Assembly (NCBI GenBank): GCA_937926205.1
Contig: CALEYL010000036.1
Span: 134,320-198,319, forward strand
Length of the DNA: 64,000 bases
From: an uncultured Saprospiraceae bacterium
Lineage (GTDB): Bacteria > Bacteroidota > Bacteroidia > Chitinophagales > Saprospiraceae
Direction of reading: 5' to 3'
Every line of letters begins with the position of its first letter. The first letter of the stretch is position 1. The translations under genes were made by a program, and so were the position numbers. This document shows positions 40,030-48,561 of this stretch, piece after piece. The notes below the pieces were generated by a model, which searched no databases, had not been told where the DNA came from, and saw only the letters and a program-made list of their open reading frames with translations.

Positions 40030-40791
40030 TTATAGTTCGAGGACGAAGCCTTTGATTTTGTGTTTTTTCAGCAGGTTGCCGGCATAATTTTTCGCACTGG
40101 CATTGGTATCAAAAGGCCCAATGATCACCCGATAAGGCGCTTTGGGCTTACTGTTGTCAATGTTGATCAACAGATCCTTGAATCCTTTTTTACCCAATTC
40201 TTCAATCCGGCGTTCTGCATTAGCCATATCGCCATAAGCCCCAATTTGTACGCCGTATCCTTTTTCGATAGGATTGAGTACATCTGCGCGGTAAGTTCCT
40301 TGTCCAACAGGTATGGATGAGGCAGTGGAAACGCCTTTGGGAGTCAGGCTTTCTGTTTTTCCTGAATAGCTGGGAGGAGTTTTGGGTTGAACCGATTTGC
40401 CGCAGCAGGGTTTTCCATCACCCAGTAACATCAATTCTACTTTGACTTTGGTTTGGCCGTCTTTAATCAGCGTAATTCTTTCAGCTGCAGCCCTCGATAA
40501 ATCAACAACGTGTCCTTTATCGCCTTTGGCGCAGGCTACGCAGCAGTCATTGACACGAACCTGAACCCATTCGCCATTGTCTACCCTTGTAACGCGAATT
40601 ACCGATCCCACCGGCAAGCTGCCATGGGCGCAGGTCAGATCGTTTTTATCATAAATCTCACCACTCGAAGTTGGTCGTCCATGCAGCTTATCTGCATAAT
40701 AAGAAGCAATCCCCACTTGCTCCCACTGGGCCTGCAAAGAGATCACGACTGCAAAAAAGAACGCACACAGCGAAATTGATTTTTTTAACAT
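40030..40791 (-). CDS. RlpA-like protein with SPOR domain
   Basis: A 253-residue exported protein; the ATG at 40791 gives a signal peptide (1-21, SLQAQ). A double-psi beta-barrel of the RlpA type covers about 25-120 (GIASYYADKLHGRPTSSGE, CAHGSLPVGS, VDLSRAAAERI), with the usual Glu, His and Asp. A linker and a C-terminal SPOR domain (about 175-253, YGVQIGAYGDMANAERR .. YRVIIGPF) follow; SPOR binds denuded septal peptidoglycan. RlpA can be a lytic transglycosylase. The usual loop after RVND is replaced by a CCVACAKGDKGH insert, and two further Cys (KPCCGK) follow the barrel. Confidence 0.85.
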   Translation of the reverse strand: MLKKSISLCAFFFAVVISLQAQWEQVGIASYYADKLHGRPTSSGEIYDKNDLTCAHGSLPVGSVIRVTRVDNGEWVQVRVNDCCVACAKGDKGHVVDLSRAAAERITLIKDGQTKVKVELMLLGDGKPCCGKSVQPKTPPSYSGKTESLTPKGVSTASSIPVGQGTYRADVLNPIEKGYGVQIGAYGDMANAERRIEELGKKGFKDLLINIDNSKPKAPYRVIIGPFDTNASAKNYAGNLLKKHKIKGFVLEL

Positions 40792-40987
40792 GGTAGTTGG
40801 TTTTGTATTCCTGCAATTCATATGTTGGTTACACAAGGTATTTTATTTTATTTTCACATGCAACATTTCGCACACAGCTTTGGCAATGTTTTGCAAATTT
40901 TATATTGGTCTCTCGATCTGTTTATTATATTCAGGAACGATTTGTTACCTTAATTTCGTTTGAAGATCACACATTAAATTATTTTGT

Positions 40988-41782
40988 ATGGAATCTTATA
41001 TCGACATCAACAGGCAACTTTGGAATGAGCGCGTTACCCCGCATACGGAGTCTGAATTTTACGATGTTCCGGGGTTTAAATCAGGTAAAACATCCCTTAT
41101 GCCCATCGAGTTAAAACAATTGGGAGCGGTAAAAGGGAAAAAGCTGTTGCATTTACAATGCCATTTTGGAATGGACACCCTCTCTCTATCCCGGATGGGA
41201 GCCCAAACCACAGGCGTCGACTTTTCAGAAAAGGCGATTGAAATGGCCAGAAATCTGAACGAAACACTGCAGTTGGATGCACGCTTTATTTGCTGCAATG
41301 TTTATGACCTTCCGCAACATCTCGACGAACAATTCGACCTGGTCTTTTGCTCTTACGGAGTAGTAGGCTGGCTGGAAGACCTGACAGCGTGGGGCAAAAT
41401 TGTATCCCGCTATTTAAAACCCGGCGGTGTTTTTCATCTGATCGAATTTCACCCGGTGATTTGGATGTTCGACGATGATTTTCAGAAACCTTCCTTTTCT
41501 TATTTTAATGTAGAACCCATAGTTGAAGAAACAAGCGGTACTTATGCCGATCGGGAAGCTCCCCTGAAAGCAAAATCCGTTGGCTTTAACCACAGTCTGG
41601 CAGAAGTAATGAATGCATTGATGGCCAATGGGTTGCAGGTTCTGTCTTTTGATGAATACGATTATTCACCCTACGATTGTCTGAATCATATGGTGAAAAT
41701 TGCAGAAACAAAGTATCAGATTAAAGGACTGGAAGGCAAGCTGCCCATGGTCTACAGCCTGAGTGTCGGAAAGCCGCTTTGA
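40988..41782 (+). CDS. Class I SAM-dependent methyltransferase
   Basis: A 264-residue cytoplasmic methyltransferase of the Rossmann type. Motif I is LLHLQCHFGMDTLSLS (about 53-68), followed by an acidic GVDFSEKAIEMA, a CNVYDLP and a DLVFCSYGVVGWL segment, then LKPGGVFHLIEFHPV. Cys in place of Gly in motif I (QCHFGMD) is typical of one subgroup. The substrate is unknown. The start is the ATG at 40988. The gene is alone, with divergent RlpA upstream. Confidence 0.8.
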   Translation: MESYIDINRQLWNERVTPHTESEFYDVPGFKSGKTSLMPIELKQLGAVKGKKLLHLQCHFGMDTLSLSRMGAQTTGVDFSEKAIEMARNLNETLQLDARFICCNVYDLPQHLDEQFDLVFCSYGVVGWLEDLTAWGKIVSRYLKPGGVFHLIEFHPVIWMFDDDFQKPSFSYFNVEPIVEETSGTYADREAPLKAKSVGFNHSLAEVMNALMANGLQVLSFDEYDYSPYDCLNHMVKIAETKYQIKGLEGKLPMVYSLSVGKPL

Positions 41783-42204
41783 CCTGTGATAGCGGATTTT
41801 TCAGAGTTAATTTTTAATAAGACTATGTAAATCAATGTCACAAAATACTAGGTTTTTAACCCCAAAAAACAAAATAAAAACACTTGTAAATGGGCTTTAG
41901 TGTAAACTAACCTGATTTTAAGGTGTTACATTTTTTCGAATAAAAAGAATATTTTATTCGAAATATTTTGTTTTTTTGCTTCTGACTACGAATTTTTGCT
42001 TTTCTACACAATTACCACCTTTTTGACCCATTGTTTTCACAATCGTGGCATTGTGCGCCACGCACTTAAAATGAATATTAAAGACTTAATGTTTGTTCAT
42101 AGTTTTTGTTTTATTCAACCCCCTAGATTGGCATCAGGGGGTTTTTTATTGCTGCCAATTTCTTAACTTGCAGATCCTTATTGTATCCACCAGAAACAAA
42201 GAAT
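41783..42204. other. AT-rich gap with two hairpins, no protein gene
   Basis: About 420 bases with no coding frame. A perfect 11-base inverted repeat, TTCGAATAAAA (41935-41945) and its complement (41952-41962), is followed by T-rich sequence and could end the methyltransferase transcript. Further on, CGTGGC/GCCACG forms a small hairpin near 42042-42060, and a classical terminator lies at 42117-42148. The stretch from about 42000 could be a small RNA ending at that terminator. Confidence 0.4.
42117..42148 (+). terminator. Rho-independent terminator upstream of pdxH
   Basis: AACCCCCT (42117-42124) pairs with AGGGGGTT (42136-42143), followed by six T. It lies 335 bases beyond the nearest upstream gene and 57 bases before the pdxH start, so it ends either a read-through or a separate small transcript. 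Confidence 0.75.
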
Positions 42205-42852
42205 ATGCTGCTTGATATTCAGGATCTTAGACAAGAATACAACATTGGCGAGCTCGATAAACTGACAGCCAATCCCGATCCAATCCGCCAATTTGAATCC
42301 TGGTTCAAAGACGCGCTTCAGGCCAATGAACCGGAGCCTAACGCCATGACCCTTGCAACCGCAACCCCTGACGGTAGACCTTCGGCAAGGATCGTGCTGT
42401 TGAAAGGCCTTGACCCCACCGGGTTTATTTTTTACACAAATTACGATAGCCGGAAAGGCCGGGAATTGGATGCCAATACCCACGCTGCGCTTGTTTTTAA
42501 TTGGATGGGACTCCACCGGCAGGTTAGGGTAGAGGGAAAAGTAGAGAAATTATTACCTGAAAAATCAACACAATATTTTCAGAGCCGGCCTAAAGAAAGT
42601 CAGATCGGCGCCTGGGCCTCTCCGCAAAGTGCCGTTATCCATGATCGGTCCGTTCTGGAGGAAAAAGTTGCCGCTTTAAAGAAAAAATACGCAGGCGTTG
42701 AAGAATTGCCTCGCCCTGAAAATTGGGGTGGATACCTGCTTCGCCCGGATCTGGTAGAGTTCTGGCAGGGTAGAAACAGCCGGCTCCACGATCGGCTTCA
42801 ATATTCACCAGACGGGAACAATGGATGGATCATCGAGCGCCTGGCGCCTTAG
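42205..42852 (+). CDS. pdxH: Pyridoxamine 5'-phosphate oxidase
   Basis: A 215-residue FMN enzyme of vitamin B6 synthesis and salvage that oxidises pyridoxamine or pyridoxine 5'-phosphate to PLP. The start is the ATG at 42205. Family features are present from end to end: AMTLATATPDGRPSARIVLLKG (about residues 47-68), FYTNYDSRKGREL, LHRQVRVEGKVE, FQSRPKESQIGAWAS, and the C-terminal WQGRNSRLHDR that binds PLP. Length is normal. It converges with a coiled-coil membrane gene, 3 bases between stops, without an intervening terminator. Confidence 0.95.
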   Translation: MLLDIQDLRQEYNIGELDKLTANPDPIRQFESWFKDALQANEPEPNAMTLATATPDGRPSARIVLLKGLDPTGFIFYTNYDSRKGRELDANTHAALVFNWMGLHRQVRVEGKVEKLLPEKSTQYFQSRPKESQIGAWASPQSAVIHDRSVLEEKVAALKKKYAGVEELPRPENWGGYLLRPDLVEFWQGRNSRLHDRLQYSPDGNNGWIIERLAP

Positions 42853-42855
42853 TTT

Positions 42856-43884
42856 CTAATTAAACAGGTTGTCATACTGCTCGCCACTGCCTTTGGTTGC
42901 ATTTTGAGCTGATTTTTCATTCAAAGGCTTGAGGTCCAGCGCTTCAAAATCCTGAGATTTCCCCCGCGAGGAGCCGTCCATCAGCAGGAGCGTACTTTGC
43001 TTTTCCCATTGTTCCAGCATTTGAAGACCTTGTTCTTCGAATACGCCGTTTTGCAGGTCCACTGAACTCATAAATCCTGCTGACATTTCCATGAAGCGCT
43101 CCATTTCACCAACTTTACCTGCCACGTCGTCTGCAATGGCTTCCATCGCCGCATCGAACATAGCGCGTTTGTCCGGATCGCCCGACATGACACTCATGGC
43201 AGATTTCATGGCAGAGTGCGAAGCGCGAATGGCTTTGCGCTCTTCTTCTTTTAATTCGACCTGGTCCTTTGTATCCTGAAGCAGAATCTCAGAATTGTCA
43301 TGCATTCTCACCAGGATCCGATACAGGATTTCCATACGCTGCAGGAGCTGGCGGTATTTTTCGTTGCTTTCCTGCATGCGTGCTGCCTTGCGGGAAGCGA
43401 GTACCATTTGCTGGTCTTTGCCGCTTTCTTTGGCAGCGCTGGCCAGTTTCATATTTTGGTCAATCTCTTTGCTGTTGCTTTCCATCAGGCCCTGCAATTG
43501 CCGCATCTGGCCGCGCAGCAAGCCGATTTGTTTGCGCATTTTAACCAGATTATCCTGCAGGTCTTCTACATAACTCTTCAGAATACCGATGGGATCAATG
43601 TTCACAAATACCCCGGTAATCCAGCGCATCACACTTTTGTAACCATACCAAACCAGGTTGCGCATTTTGGGATCGAGCACCATGTAGAGCAAAGCGCCAA
43701 GAGCCACGAGCATGACACTCAGATAAAGCACATTCTGAACCAGCCCGATAAGTACAGGCATAAACTTATAGAGCAAAAACCCGCCACCACCGAGAATGGC
43801 TGCCAGAAAAAGGGCGCCTGTTACGCCTTCCGGTCTTTTCCAGAAAGGTTTTCCGGATGGATTATTGAACGTATCGCTGGCCAT
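42856..43884 (-). CDS. Membrane-anchored coiled-coil protein, PspA-like shape
   Basis: A 342-residue protein that I cannot assign. Two hydrophobic helices lie at about 22-45 and 50-70, then a short loop with further aromatic residues and a long helical region (about 100-310) of high coiled-coil character (SYVEDLQDNLVKMRKQ, RGQMRQLQGLMES, RKAARMQESNEKYRQLLQR). The pattern recalls PspA/IM30 but with an added membrane anchor; this is a fold-level resemblance only. The ATG at 43884 lies 2 bases from the stop of the next gene upstream, so the two are one operon. Confidence 0.6.
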   Translation of the reverse strand: MASDTFNNPSGKPFWKRPEGVTGALFLAAILGGGGFLLYKFMPVLIGLVQNVLYLSVMLVALGALLYMVLDPKMRNLVWYGYKSVMRWITGVFVNIDPIGILKSYVEDLQDNLVKMRKQIGLLRGQMRQLQGLMESNSKEIDQNMKLASAAKESGKDQQMVLASRKAARMQESNEKYRQLLQRMEILYRILVRMHDNSEILLQDTKDQVELKEEERKAIRASHSAMKSAMSVMSGDPDKRAMFDAAMEAIADDVAGKVGEMERFMEMSAGFMSSVDLQNGVFEEQGLQMLEQWEKQSTLLLMDGSSRGKSQDFEALDLKPLNEKSAQNATKGSGEQYDNLFN

Positions 43885-43886
43885 GA

Positions 43887-44432
43887 TTACAAGTATTGAT
43901 TGATGTTACCCATGTCTTTTTCTATGTCGCCAAGGATTCCTTTCAGCGTCGTTTCAAAGAGTTCGCGGGTCGTTTCTATTTTCTCTTTTGCTGCGCGCAT
44001 GTCTTCATCCGCCCGATCGATAATCGATTGGCTTTTAACAACCTGAGCCTCCATTTCCTTGATCTTTGCCCGGTGTTCTTCTATTTGCTTTTGAAGTTTT
44101 TTGACTTCTTCCTGTTTGGAGTGGATGCGGTCCTGAACTTGTTTTTGAAGGGCTTTGTCGAACTCCTGCTTTTCAGTATTGAGCACACTTTTATAGTACT
44201 CTGCCGTTTGGAGTAATTTTTCTTTTGTCAGACCCATGGTAGCCGCAGTGGCAAAAGCGGATTTAAAAGCAGTGGCTTCATCCATATTCATCTGCGCCAA
44301 TGCCGACAACGACTGTTTATATTCCAGGTAATCAAAACCGGGTTGGTTGCTGCGTTCAAGAGCTTTGGTGAGAAAGTCAACACTTTTTTCATCTAACCCA
44401 TAGCTCTGAAAGAGAGATTTCAAATCTTGCAT
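43887..44432 (-). CDS. Coiled-coil protein, partner of the membrane-anchored protein
   Basis: A 181-residue soluble protein that I do not recognise. A helical N-terminal part (about 1-75) is followed by a long coiled coil (about 78-160, QEEVKKLQKQIEEHRAKIK) and a short tail ending NINQYL. No signal peptide or membrane segment. It is followed after 2 bases by the membrane-anchored coiled-coil gene, so they are translated together and probably bind through their coils. It is conserved in character with cytoskeletal or membrane-stress proteins, but no function is claimed. Confidence 0.6.
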   Translation of the reverse strand: MQDLKSLFQSYGLDEKSVDFLTKALERSNQPGFDYLEYKQSLSALAQMNMDEATAFKSAFATAATMGLTKEKLLQTAEYYKSVLNTEKQEFDKALQKQVQDRIHSKQEEVKKLQKQIEEHRAKIKEMEAQVVKSQSIIDRADEDMRAAKEKIETTRELFETTLKGILGDIEKDMGNINQYL

Positions 44433-44563
44433 GATATAATGCGCTTTTTGTGCGGCGCAAAATACGGAAAATGCCAGCTATTTTTTGAAAAATTCGATGG
44501 TAAAGGGACTTTATCCGATAGGAAGTAACAGAATCGGGATCAGACCGGGGATATCAGGTCGCT

Positions 44564-45484
44564 TTAAGGCGTCACCCGTTTCTCCACATGCAAGTTGCCA
44601 AATGTGATGCGTATGCTCACATTGGGGTAGTATTCTTTGCTGGGACGAAACGTGATTTTCCGTTCACCTGTTTCTGATTCCAGCCAGCTTGCATTCAGGC
44701 GGGCAGGGAGTTTAACCTCGCTGCCTCTGGCGCTCAGAGAGTAACCCACAAATTGGGGATTGGGGTGGTAAAACCAGACTTCTGACTTTTCGGCGTCCAG
44801 ACGCAAATCGGCCAGATCTTCGTTGGCAAAAAGGCGAATGGTTCCAAAATGCGCTTCAATATTGAAACGGCCGCTGATGTTTTGCAGTGTCAGATCAGAG
44901 CGGCGGGATTGAATGTTAAACCAGCCGTCGAGGTCCTGGCCAATCAAATCGCCAAAATGTGTTTTGATTTCTACTGAACCTTTCAGGTTTTCAAGGCCAA
45001 TGCGGCTGAATTCACTATTCACGCGAAGGCGATTGGTCAAGCTGCTGATATTGGCTGCTCCAAAAACGTTTTTCAGATAAACCGGACATTCAGCCGGCAG
45101 CGTGATGGTATATTTGACAGAAAGATAAGCTTCCGGCTCGCTTTTGCCCTTGCCTTCAACCGAGCTCAGGTAGTTGCGCAGATAAATCTTGTTTTTTACC
45201 CGCTGTGCCAGGTATTTCATCAGTTCCAGGTCTCTTTCTGCAACCGCTTTATCCGGGTGCTTTGCGACCAACTCAATAGAAACCTGAATGTCTTTTTTAT
45301 CCCAGGTCTGGATGTTTACTTCGGCTTTTTCACCTTCAATATTGACTTCATAGCCTTCCCGGTACTGAAAGGATTTTTCAATTTTTTTGGTAATGACCTG
45401 CACCTTGATGGTTTGTGCCATCAGGTTTGGCAAAGTGCAGGGCAGGAACAGGAGTAATCCGATAAGGGCAATTGGATATTTCAT
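44564..45484 (-). CDS. Exported DUF4097-like beta-helix protein
   Basis: A 306-residue exported protein with a signal peptide (1-23, LPNLMAQ). The remainder consists of short repeated beta-strands in the style of DUF4097/adhesin-like repeats (VEIKTHFGDLIGQDLDG, NIQSRRSDLTLQNISG, NIEAHFGTIRLFANEDL). Such proteins are common next to ECF sigma/anti-sigma pairs in Bacteroidota, and this one overlaps the stop of the upstream membrane protein gene by 4 bases (ATGA), which implies coupled translation. It probably acts in the periplasm, in the signalling or output branch of that system. Confidence 0.75.
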   Translation of the reverse strand: MKYPIALIGLLLFLPCTLPNLMAQTIKVQVITKKIEKSFQYREGYEVNIEGEKAEVNIQTWDKKDIQVSIELVAKHPDKAVAERDLELMKYLAQRVKNKIYLRNYLSSVEGKGKSEPEAYLSVKYTITLPAECPVYLKNVFGAANISSLTNRLRVNSEFSRIGLENLKGSVEIKTHFGDLIGQDLDGWFNIQSRRSDLTLQNISGRFNIEAHFGTIRLFANEDLADLRLDAEKSEVWFYHPNPQFVGYSLSARGSEVKLPARLNASWLESETGERKITFRPSKEYYPNVSIRITFGNLHVEKRVTP

Positions 45485-46089
45485 ATCTCTGCAGCCATTT
45501 GTTTGATGATTTTAGCGCGATCGCGTTCTATTTTGCTCAGGCGCCGGATAAGTTCGACGTCTTTGCCGTATCGATCCATGGTTTGCGTTAACATGGATTT
45601 TGCTTCGTTCAGTTCTTCTAGTTCTGTTTTTAAAGCAGCCAGATTTTCATTATCCGGTACTTTTTCCACCATCGAAACGACCATCGCAATGGCTGCTTCA
45701 TCTTCATTCCAGTCGTCCTCAAAACCGCTGACATCCATCATTTCTGTGGTGCTCAGGACTACCAAAACGCCGTTATCTTCACTAAAATAGAGCCATGCTC
45801 CAACGCAAAGCAGGACGCCAATGATGCTGGCCGCCGCCGCTGATACAGGCCTCAGCCATAGCCTCTTTAGCTTTGGTTTGTTATCCAGCTCACTGCTGAT
45901 GTTTTCCCAAACAAGTGGGGGAGGGGTGTATAAAGGCAGTTGATGGGTAGCCAAACGCAGTTGTTTTTCCTGAACTTCCTGATCCAGATGCGCTTCTATG
46001 GCCGGCCAGAGATCCTGCTCAGGGACATAGCCCGGCAGTTCGCCAATGGCGCGCTCAAGGGTATTCCTGTTTAGTTCTCTGTAGTCCAT
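45481..46089 (-). CDS. Single-pass membrane protein, probable anti-sigma factor
   Basis: A 202-residue protein. The cytoplasmic part (about 1-75) has LPGYVPEQDLWPAIEAHL and PPPLVWENIS, which resemble the short helices of Bacteroidota anti-sigma factors. One transmembrane helix spans about 83-104 (VSAAAASIIGVLLCVGAWLYF), and the periplasmic side is acidic then helical. No zinc-binding HxxxCxxC is seen, so it is not of the ZAS type. It follows the ECF sigma gene, but a 206-base repeat-filled spacer separates them. It overlaps the next gene by 4 bases. Confidence 0.7.
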   Translation of the reverse strand: MDYRELNRNTLERAIGELPGYVPEQDLWPAIEAHLDQEVQEKQLRLATHQLPLYTPPPLVWENISSELDNKPKLKRLWLRPVSAAAASIIGVLLCVGAWLYFSEDNGVLVVLSTTEMMDVSGFEDDWNEDEAAIAMVVSMVEKVPDNENLAALKTELEELNEAKSMLTQTMDRYGKDVELIRRLSKIERDRAKIIKQMAAEI

Positions 46090-46295
46090 TTATAACAAGG
46101 TTAAAGGTTAAAGTGATTCAAGGTTAAAGTGGGCAGACTGCTAATTGAAATCACTCCGTCTACCGTCTACCGTCACCCTCTACCGTTTTGAAGGTTAAAG
46201 TGGGGAATCAATAGACATTCCAATCCACGAATCTCCCAATCTTCAAATTACCAAATCATCAAAACTTGTCCCGCCCAAGCGGGGTTTTCAAATCC
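46090..46295 (-). repeat. Repeat-filled spacer between sigma and anti-sigma genes
   Basis: Read in the direction of transcription, the spacer begins with the stop-codon repeat shared with 53102-53150 (CCCGC, loop TTGG, GCGGG). It continues with a TTTGGTAATTTGAAG run, several GGTAGA/GGTAGACGG units, and three copies of ACTTTAACCTT (complements near 46120, 46191 and 46100). The GGTAGA and TTTAACCTT parts recur beside the four-helix-bundle unit at 37074-37160. No coding frame. Confidence 0.65.
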
Positions 46296-46814
46296 TCACA
46301 CATCCAACAATTCCGTAATCTTTTCCCGAAGCCGCTTTTTGGCGTAAAACAATTGCGACTTGGAGGTGCCTACTGAAATCCCGAGGCTGTCTGCGGCTTC
46401 TTTATGGGAATAACCTTCCACTTCGATCAGCACAAAGATGGCCCGGTAGCCGGCCGGCAGCGACTGTATGGCTTTTTCCAGGTATTCAACATCCAGGTGA
46501 TTGCCCCAGTCAATTAGGTTGCCGGTCGTATTTTGATCCAATTCTACGGAAACAGGTTCGCGACGGATTTTACTCAGTGCAGTTCTGACCACAATCGTTT
46601 TGATCCAGGCGCCCAGAGTTGATTCGCGTCGAAACTGCCCCAGACTTTTAAAGACCTTGATAAAGGCCTCCTGGAGCACGTCCTGTGCCAGTTCAAAATT
46701 GTTTGTAACCCGATAAGCCAGGGTATACATCGCACTGCTGTATCGATCGTACAGGATTTTTTGCGCCAGTCGGTTTTCTGACAGGCAAGCCTCAATAAGT
46801 TCATTTTCCGTCAT
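46296..46814 (-). CDS. ECF sigma factor (sigma-70 family)
   Basis: A 172-residue RNA polymerase sigma factor. The start is taken at MTENELIEAC (46814); an in-frame ATG 18 bases upstream is possible. Region 2 (about 18-85) holds DRYSSAMYTLAYRVTNN and QDVLQEAFIKVFKSL, with LGAWIKTIVVRTAL. Region 4 (about 112-165) holds SLPAGYRAIFVLIEVEGYSH and the helix-turn-helix AADSLGISVGTSKSQLF. It should direct transcription of genes that probably include its own unit, held in check by the downstream membrane protein. Divergent from rmuC. The stop codon is part of a repeat. Confidence 0.9.
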   Translation of the reverse strand: MTENELIEACLSENRLAQKILYDRYSSAMYTLAYRVTNNFELAQDVLQEAFIKVFKSLGQFRRESTLGAWIKTIVVRTALSKIRREPVSVELDQNTTGNLIDWGNHLDVEYLEKAIQSLPAGYRAIFVLIEVEGYSHKEAADSLGISVGTSKSQLFYAKKRLREKITELLDV

Positions 46815-46948
46815 GCGCACCAAATAAGGCATCTCCTGGAATCAACTGCGTTTTCACAAAGAAGCTTTTTATGTGGGAAAAGGTTGTATGTAGGCCTGGA
46901 AAATATTTTTTCTGTGTACTTTGGAGCTTGGGCACAAAACAAATCACC

Positions 46949-48295
46949 ATGCAAAACGACTTATCGCTGCTCTTTGGGTTTCTCCTCATCGGTTTATTGC
47001 TTGGAGGGCTTTGCACCTGGCTTTACGCTAAATTTCAGTTGATCGGCAAAGCCGTTCCCAAAGACGAATTGCAGAAAAATTACGTCCTGCGCGAGGTTCA
47101 CGACAAACTTCAGGAGCAGGCTGACTTGTCGCGAGACGACCTGATGGAAAAAGAAGCTCAGTTGCGTCAACTCACCGGTGAACTGGCTTCGCGGACAGAA
47201 ACGCTGCGCAATGCAGAAGAAAAATTGAATACGCTCCGGCAGGAAATCGAAGCGCTTCAGTTGCGATCCAGAATAGAGTTTGAAAATATTTCCAATCGCC
47301 TGCTGGACGAAAACAGCCAGAAATTCGGCGCCCAAAACCAGCAGCAAATCCAGGAGTTGCTCTCGCCATTGCGCGAACAAATTAAAGTCTTTGAAAGCAG
47401 CATCGAGAAAAAATTTGTGGAAGAAACGAAAGATCGCAGCGCTTTGAAAAAAGAAATCGAACTGCTGCGGGATTTGAACCAGCAGCTAAGTCAGGACGCT
47501 GGTAACCTCGCCAATGCCCTGAAAGGCGACTCCAAAACCCAGGGAGACTGGGGTGAATTTCAACTGGAGTTGTTGCTCGAAAAGGCCGGACTGGTAAAAG
47601 ATACGCACTTTCGCTCTCAGGTCGCTTTTCGGGACGATGACGGGCAAATTAAACGACCCGATTTTATCATCTACCTGCCGGATGGCAAACACCTGATCAT
47701 TGATTCTAAAGTGTCGCTGACTGCATACGAACGGTTTTTTAATGCGGAAAAACCGGAAAAACAGGAAAAATTTCTGCGCGAACACGTTGAAAGCATGCGA
47801 CAGCACATCAACGACCTCAATTCGAAAAATTACCAGAGCCTTTATCAGATCAATACCCCCGATTACCTGTTGCTTTTTGTGCCCATTGAACCGGCTTTCA
47901 ACGTAGCGGTGCGTCACGACGGACGTCTTTTTACCGAAGCCCTGGACAAAAACATTGTGATGGTGACGACTTCTACCTTGCTGGCCACGATGCGCACCAT
48001 TGCTTACATCTGGAAACAGGAAAAACAAACGCGGAATGTATTGGAAATTGCCCGTCAGGGCGGATTGCTATACGATAAATTCTGCGCTTTTACGGAAGAC
48101 CTGAAGTTGATCGGCCAGCGCATGGAATCGGCACAGGGCGCATGGCACGACGCCATGAACAAACTCGTGAATGCCCGCCGGCACGGCGATACCCTCATCG
48201 GCCGTGCAGAAAAAATCAGAGAACTTGGAGCGAGAACCTCGAAGCAGTTGCCGCCGGAGTTGCTGGAGTCGGGACAGGAAGAGGATGTTTCATAA
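46949..48295 (+). CDS. rmuC: RmuC-family protein
   Basis: A 448-residue protein of the RmuC family, linked to limiting DNA inversion and rearrangement at short inverted repeats (family knowledge). The ATG at 46949 gives an N-terminal membrane helix (about 5-25). A coiled coil (about 35-190) follows, then the nuclease-like domain (about 195-420) with QGDWGEFQLELLLEKAGL, RPDFIIYLPDGKHLIIDSKV and DYLLLFVPIEPAF, all typical. The restriction-endonuclease-like Asp..Asp-x-Lys set (RPDF, IDSKV) is intact. Many inverted repeats lie in this window, though a link is only suggestive. Confidence 0.9.
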   Translation: MQNDLSLLFGFLLIGLLLGGLCTWLYAKFQLIGKAVPKDELQKNYVLREVHDKLQEQADLSRDDLMEKEAQLRQLTGELASRTETLRNAEEKLNTLRQEIEALQLRSRIEFENISNRLLDENSQKFGAQNQQQIQELLSPLREQIKVFESSIEKKFVEETKDRSALKKEIELLRDLNQQLSQDAGNLANALKGDSKTQGDWGEFQLELLLEKAGLVKDTHFRSQVAFRDDDGQIKRPDFIIYLPDGKHLIIDSKVSLTAYERFFNAEKPEKQEKFLREHVESMRQHINDLNSKNYQSLYQINTPDYLLLFVPIEPAFNVAVRHDGRLFTEALDKNIVMVTTSTLLATMRTIAYIWKQEKQTRNVLEIARQGGLLYDKFCAFTEDLKLIGQRMESAQGAWHDAMNKLVNARRHGDTLIGRAEKIRELGARTSKQLPPELLESGQEEDVS

Positions 48296-48386
48296 GACTT
48301 CTTAACGTATCGGCCTTGTTCTTTAACAAAGGGATAGGGCTTTGGCGGCAATATCCAAATTTGGAATCGCGTTTTGTTTGCGGTTT

Positions 48387-48548
48387 AGAGCTTGTTCGGG
48401 AATTCATGATCGTACGAAAGCGAGCAAATTTTGTGCTGAACAAGGCGGCTTTCACAGACGTAGCCGGCAGCTACGGCGAAGAAAGCCAACGCAGTGCAGT
48501 AGAAAATTTGTCGATTGCAGCCGATTGATGGATCTCCGAACAAACTCT
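48387..48548. repeat. 162-base palindromic element with terminal inverted repeats
   Basis: The ends, AGAGCTTGTTCGG (48387-48399) and the complement of AGAGTTTGTTCGG (48536-48548), match at 12 of 13 bases and extend imperfectly inward. Further arms are CAAATTTT (48425-48432) with AAAATTTG (48503-48510), GGCTTTC (48447-48453) with GAAAGCC (48481-48487), and CGTAGC (48459-48464) with GCTACG (48470-48475) around CGGCA. The whole element folds into one long hairpin. It lies between rmuC and the NlpC/P60 gene, 13 bases before the start of the latter. Confidence 0.75.
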
Positions 48549-48561
48549 TAAATACATCCCT

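Noticed and set aside
48142..48528. Reading frame crossing the end of rmuC and the palindromic element
   Set aside because: It is a shadow of rmuC in another frame that runs into the repeat; no independent evidence.
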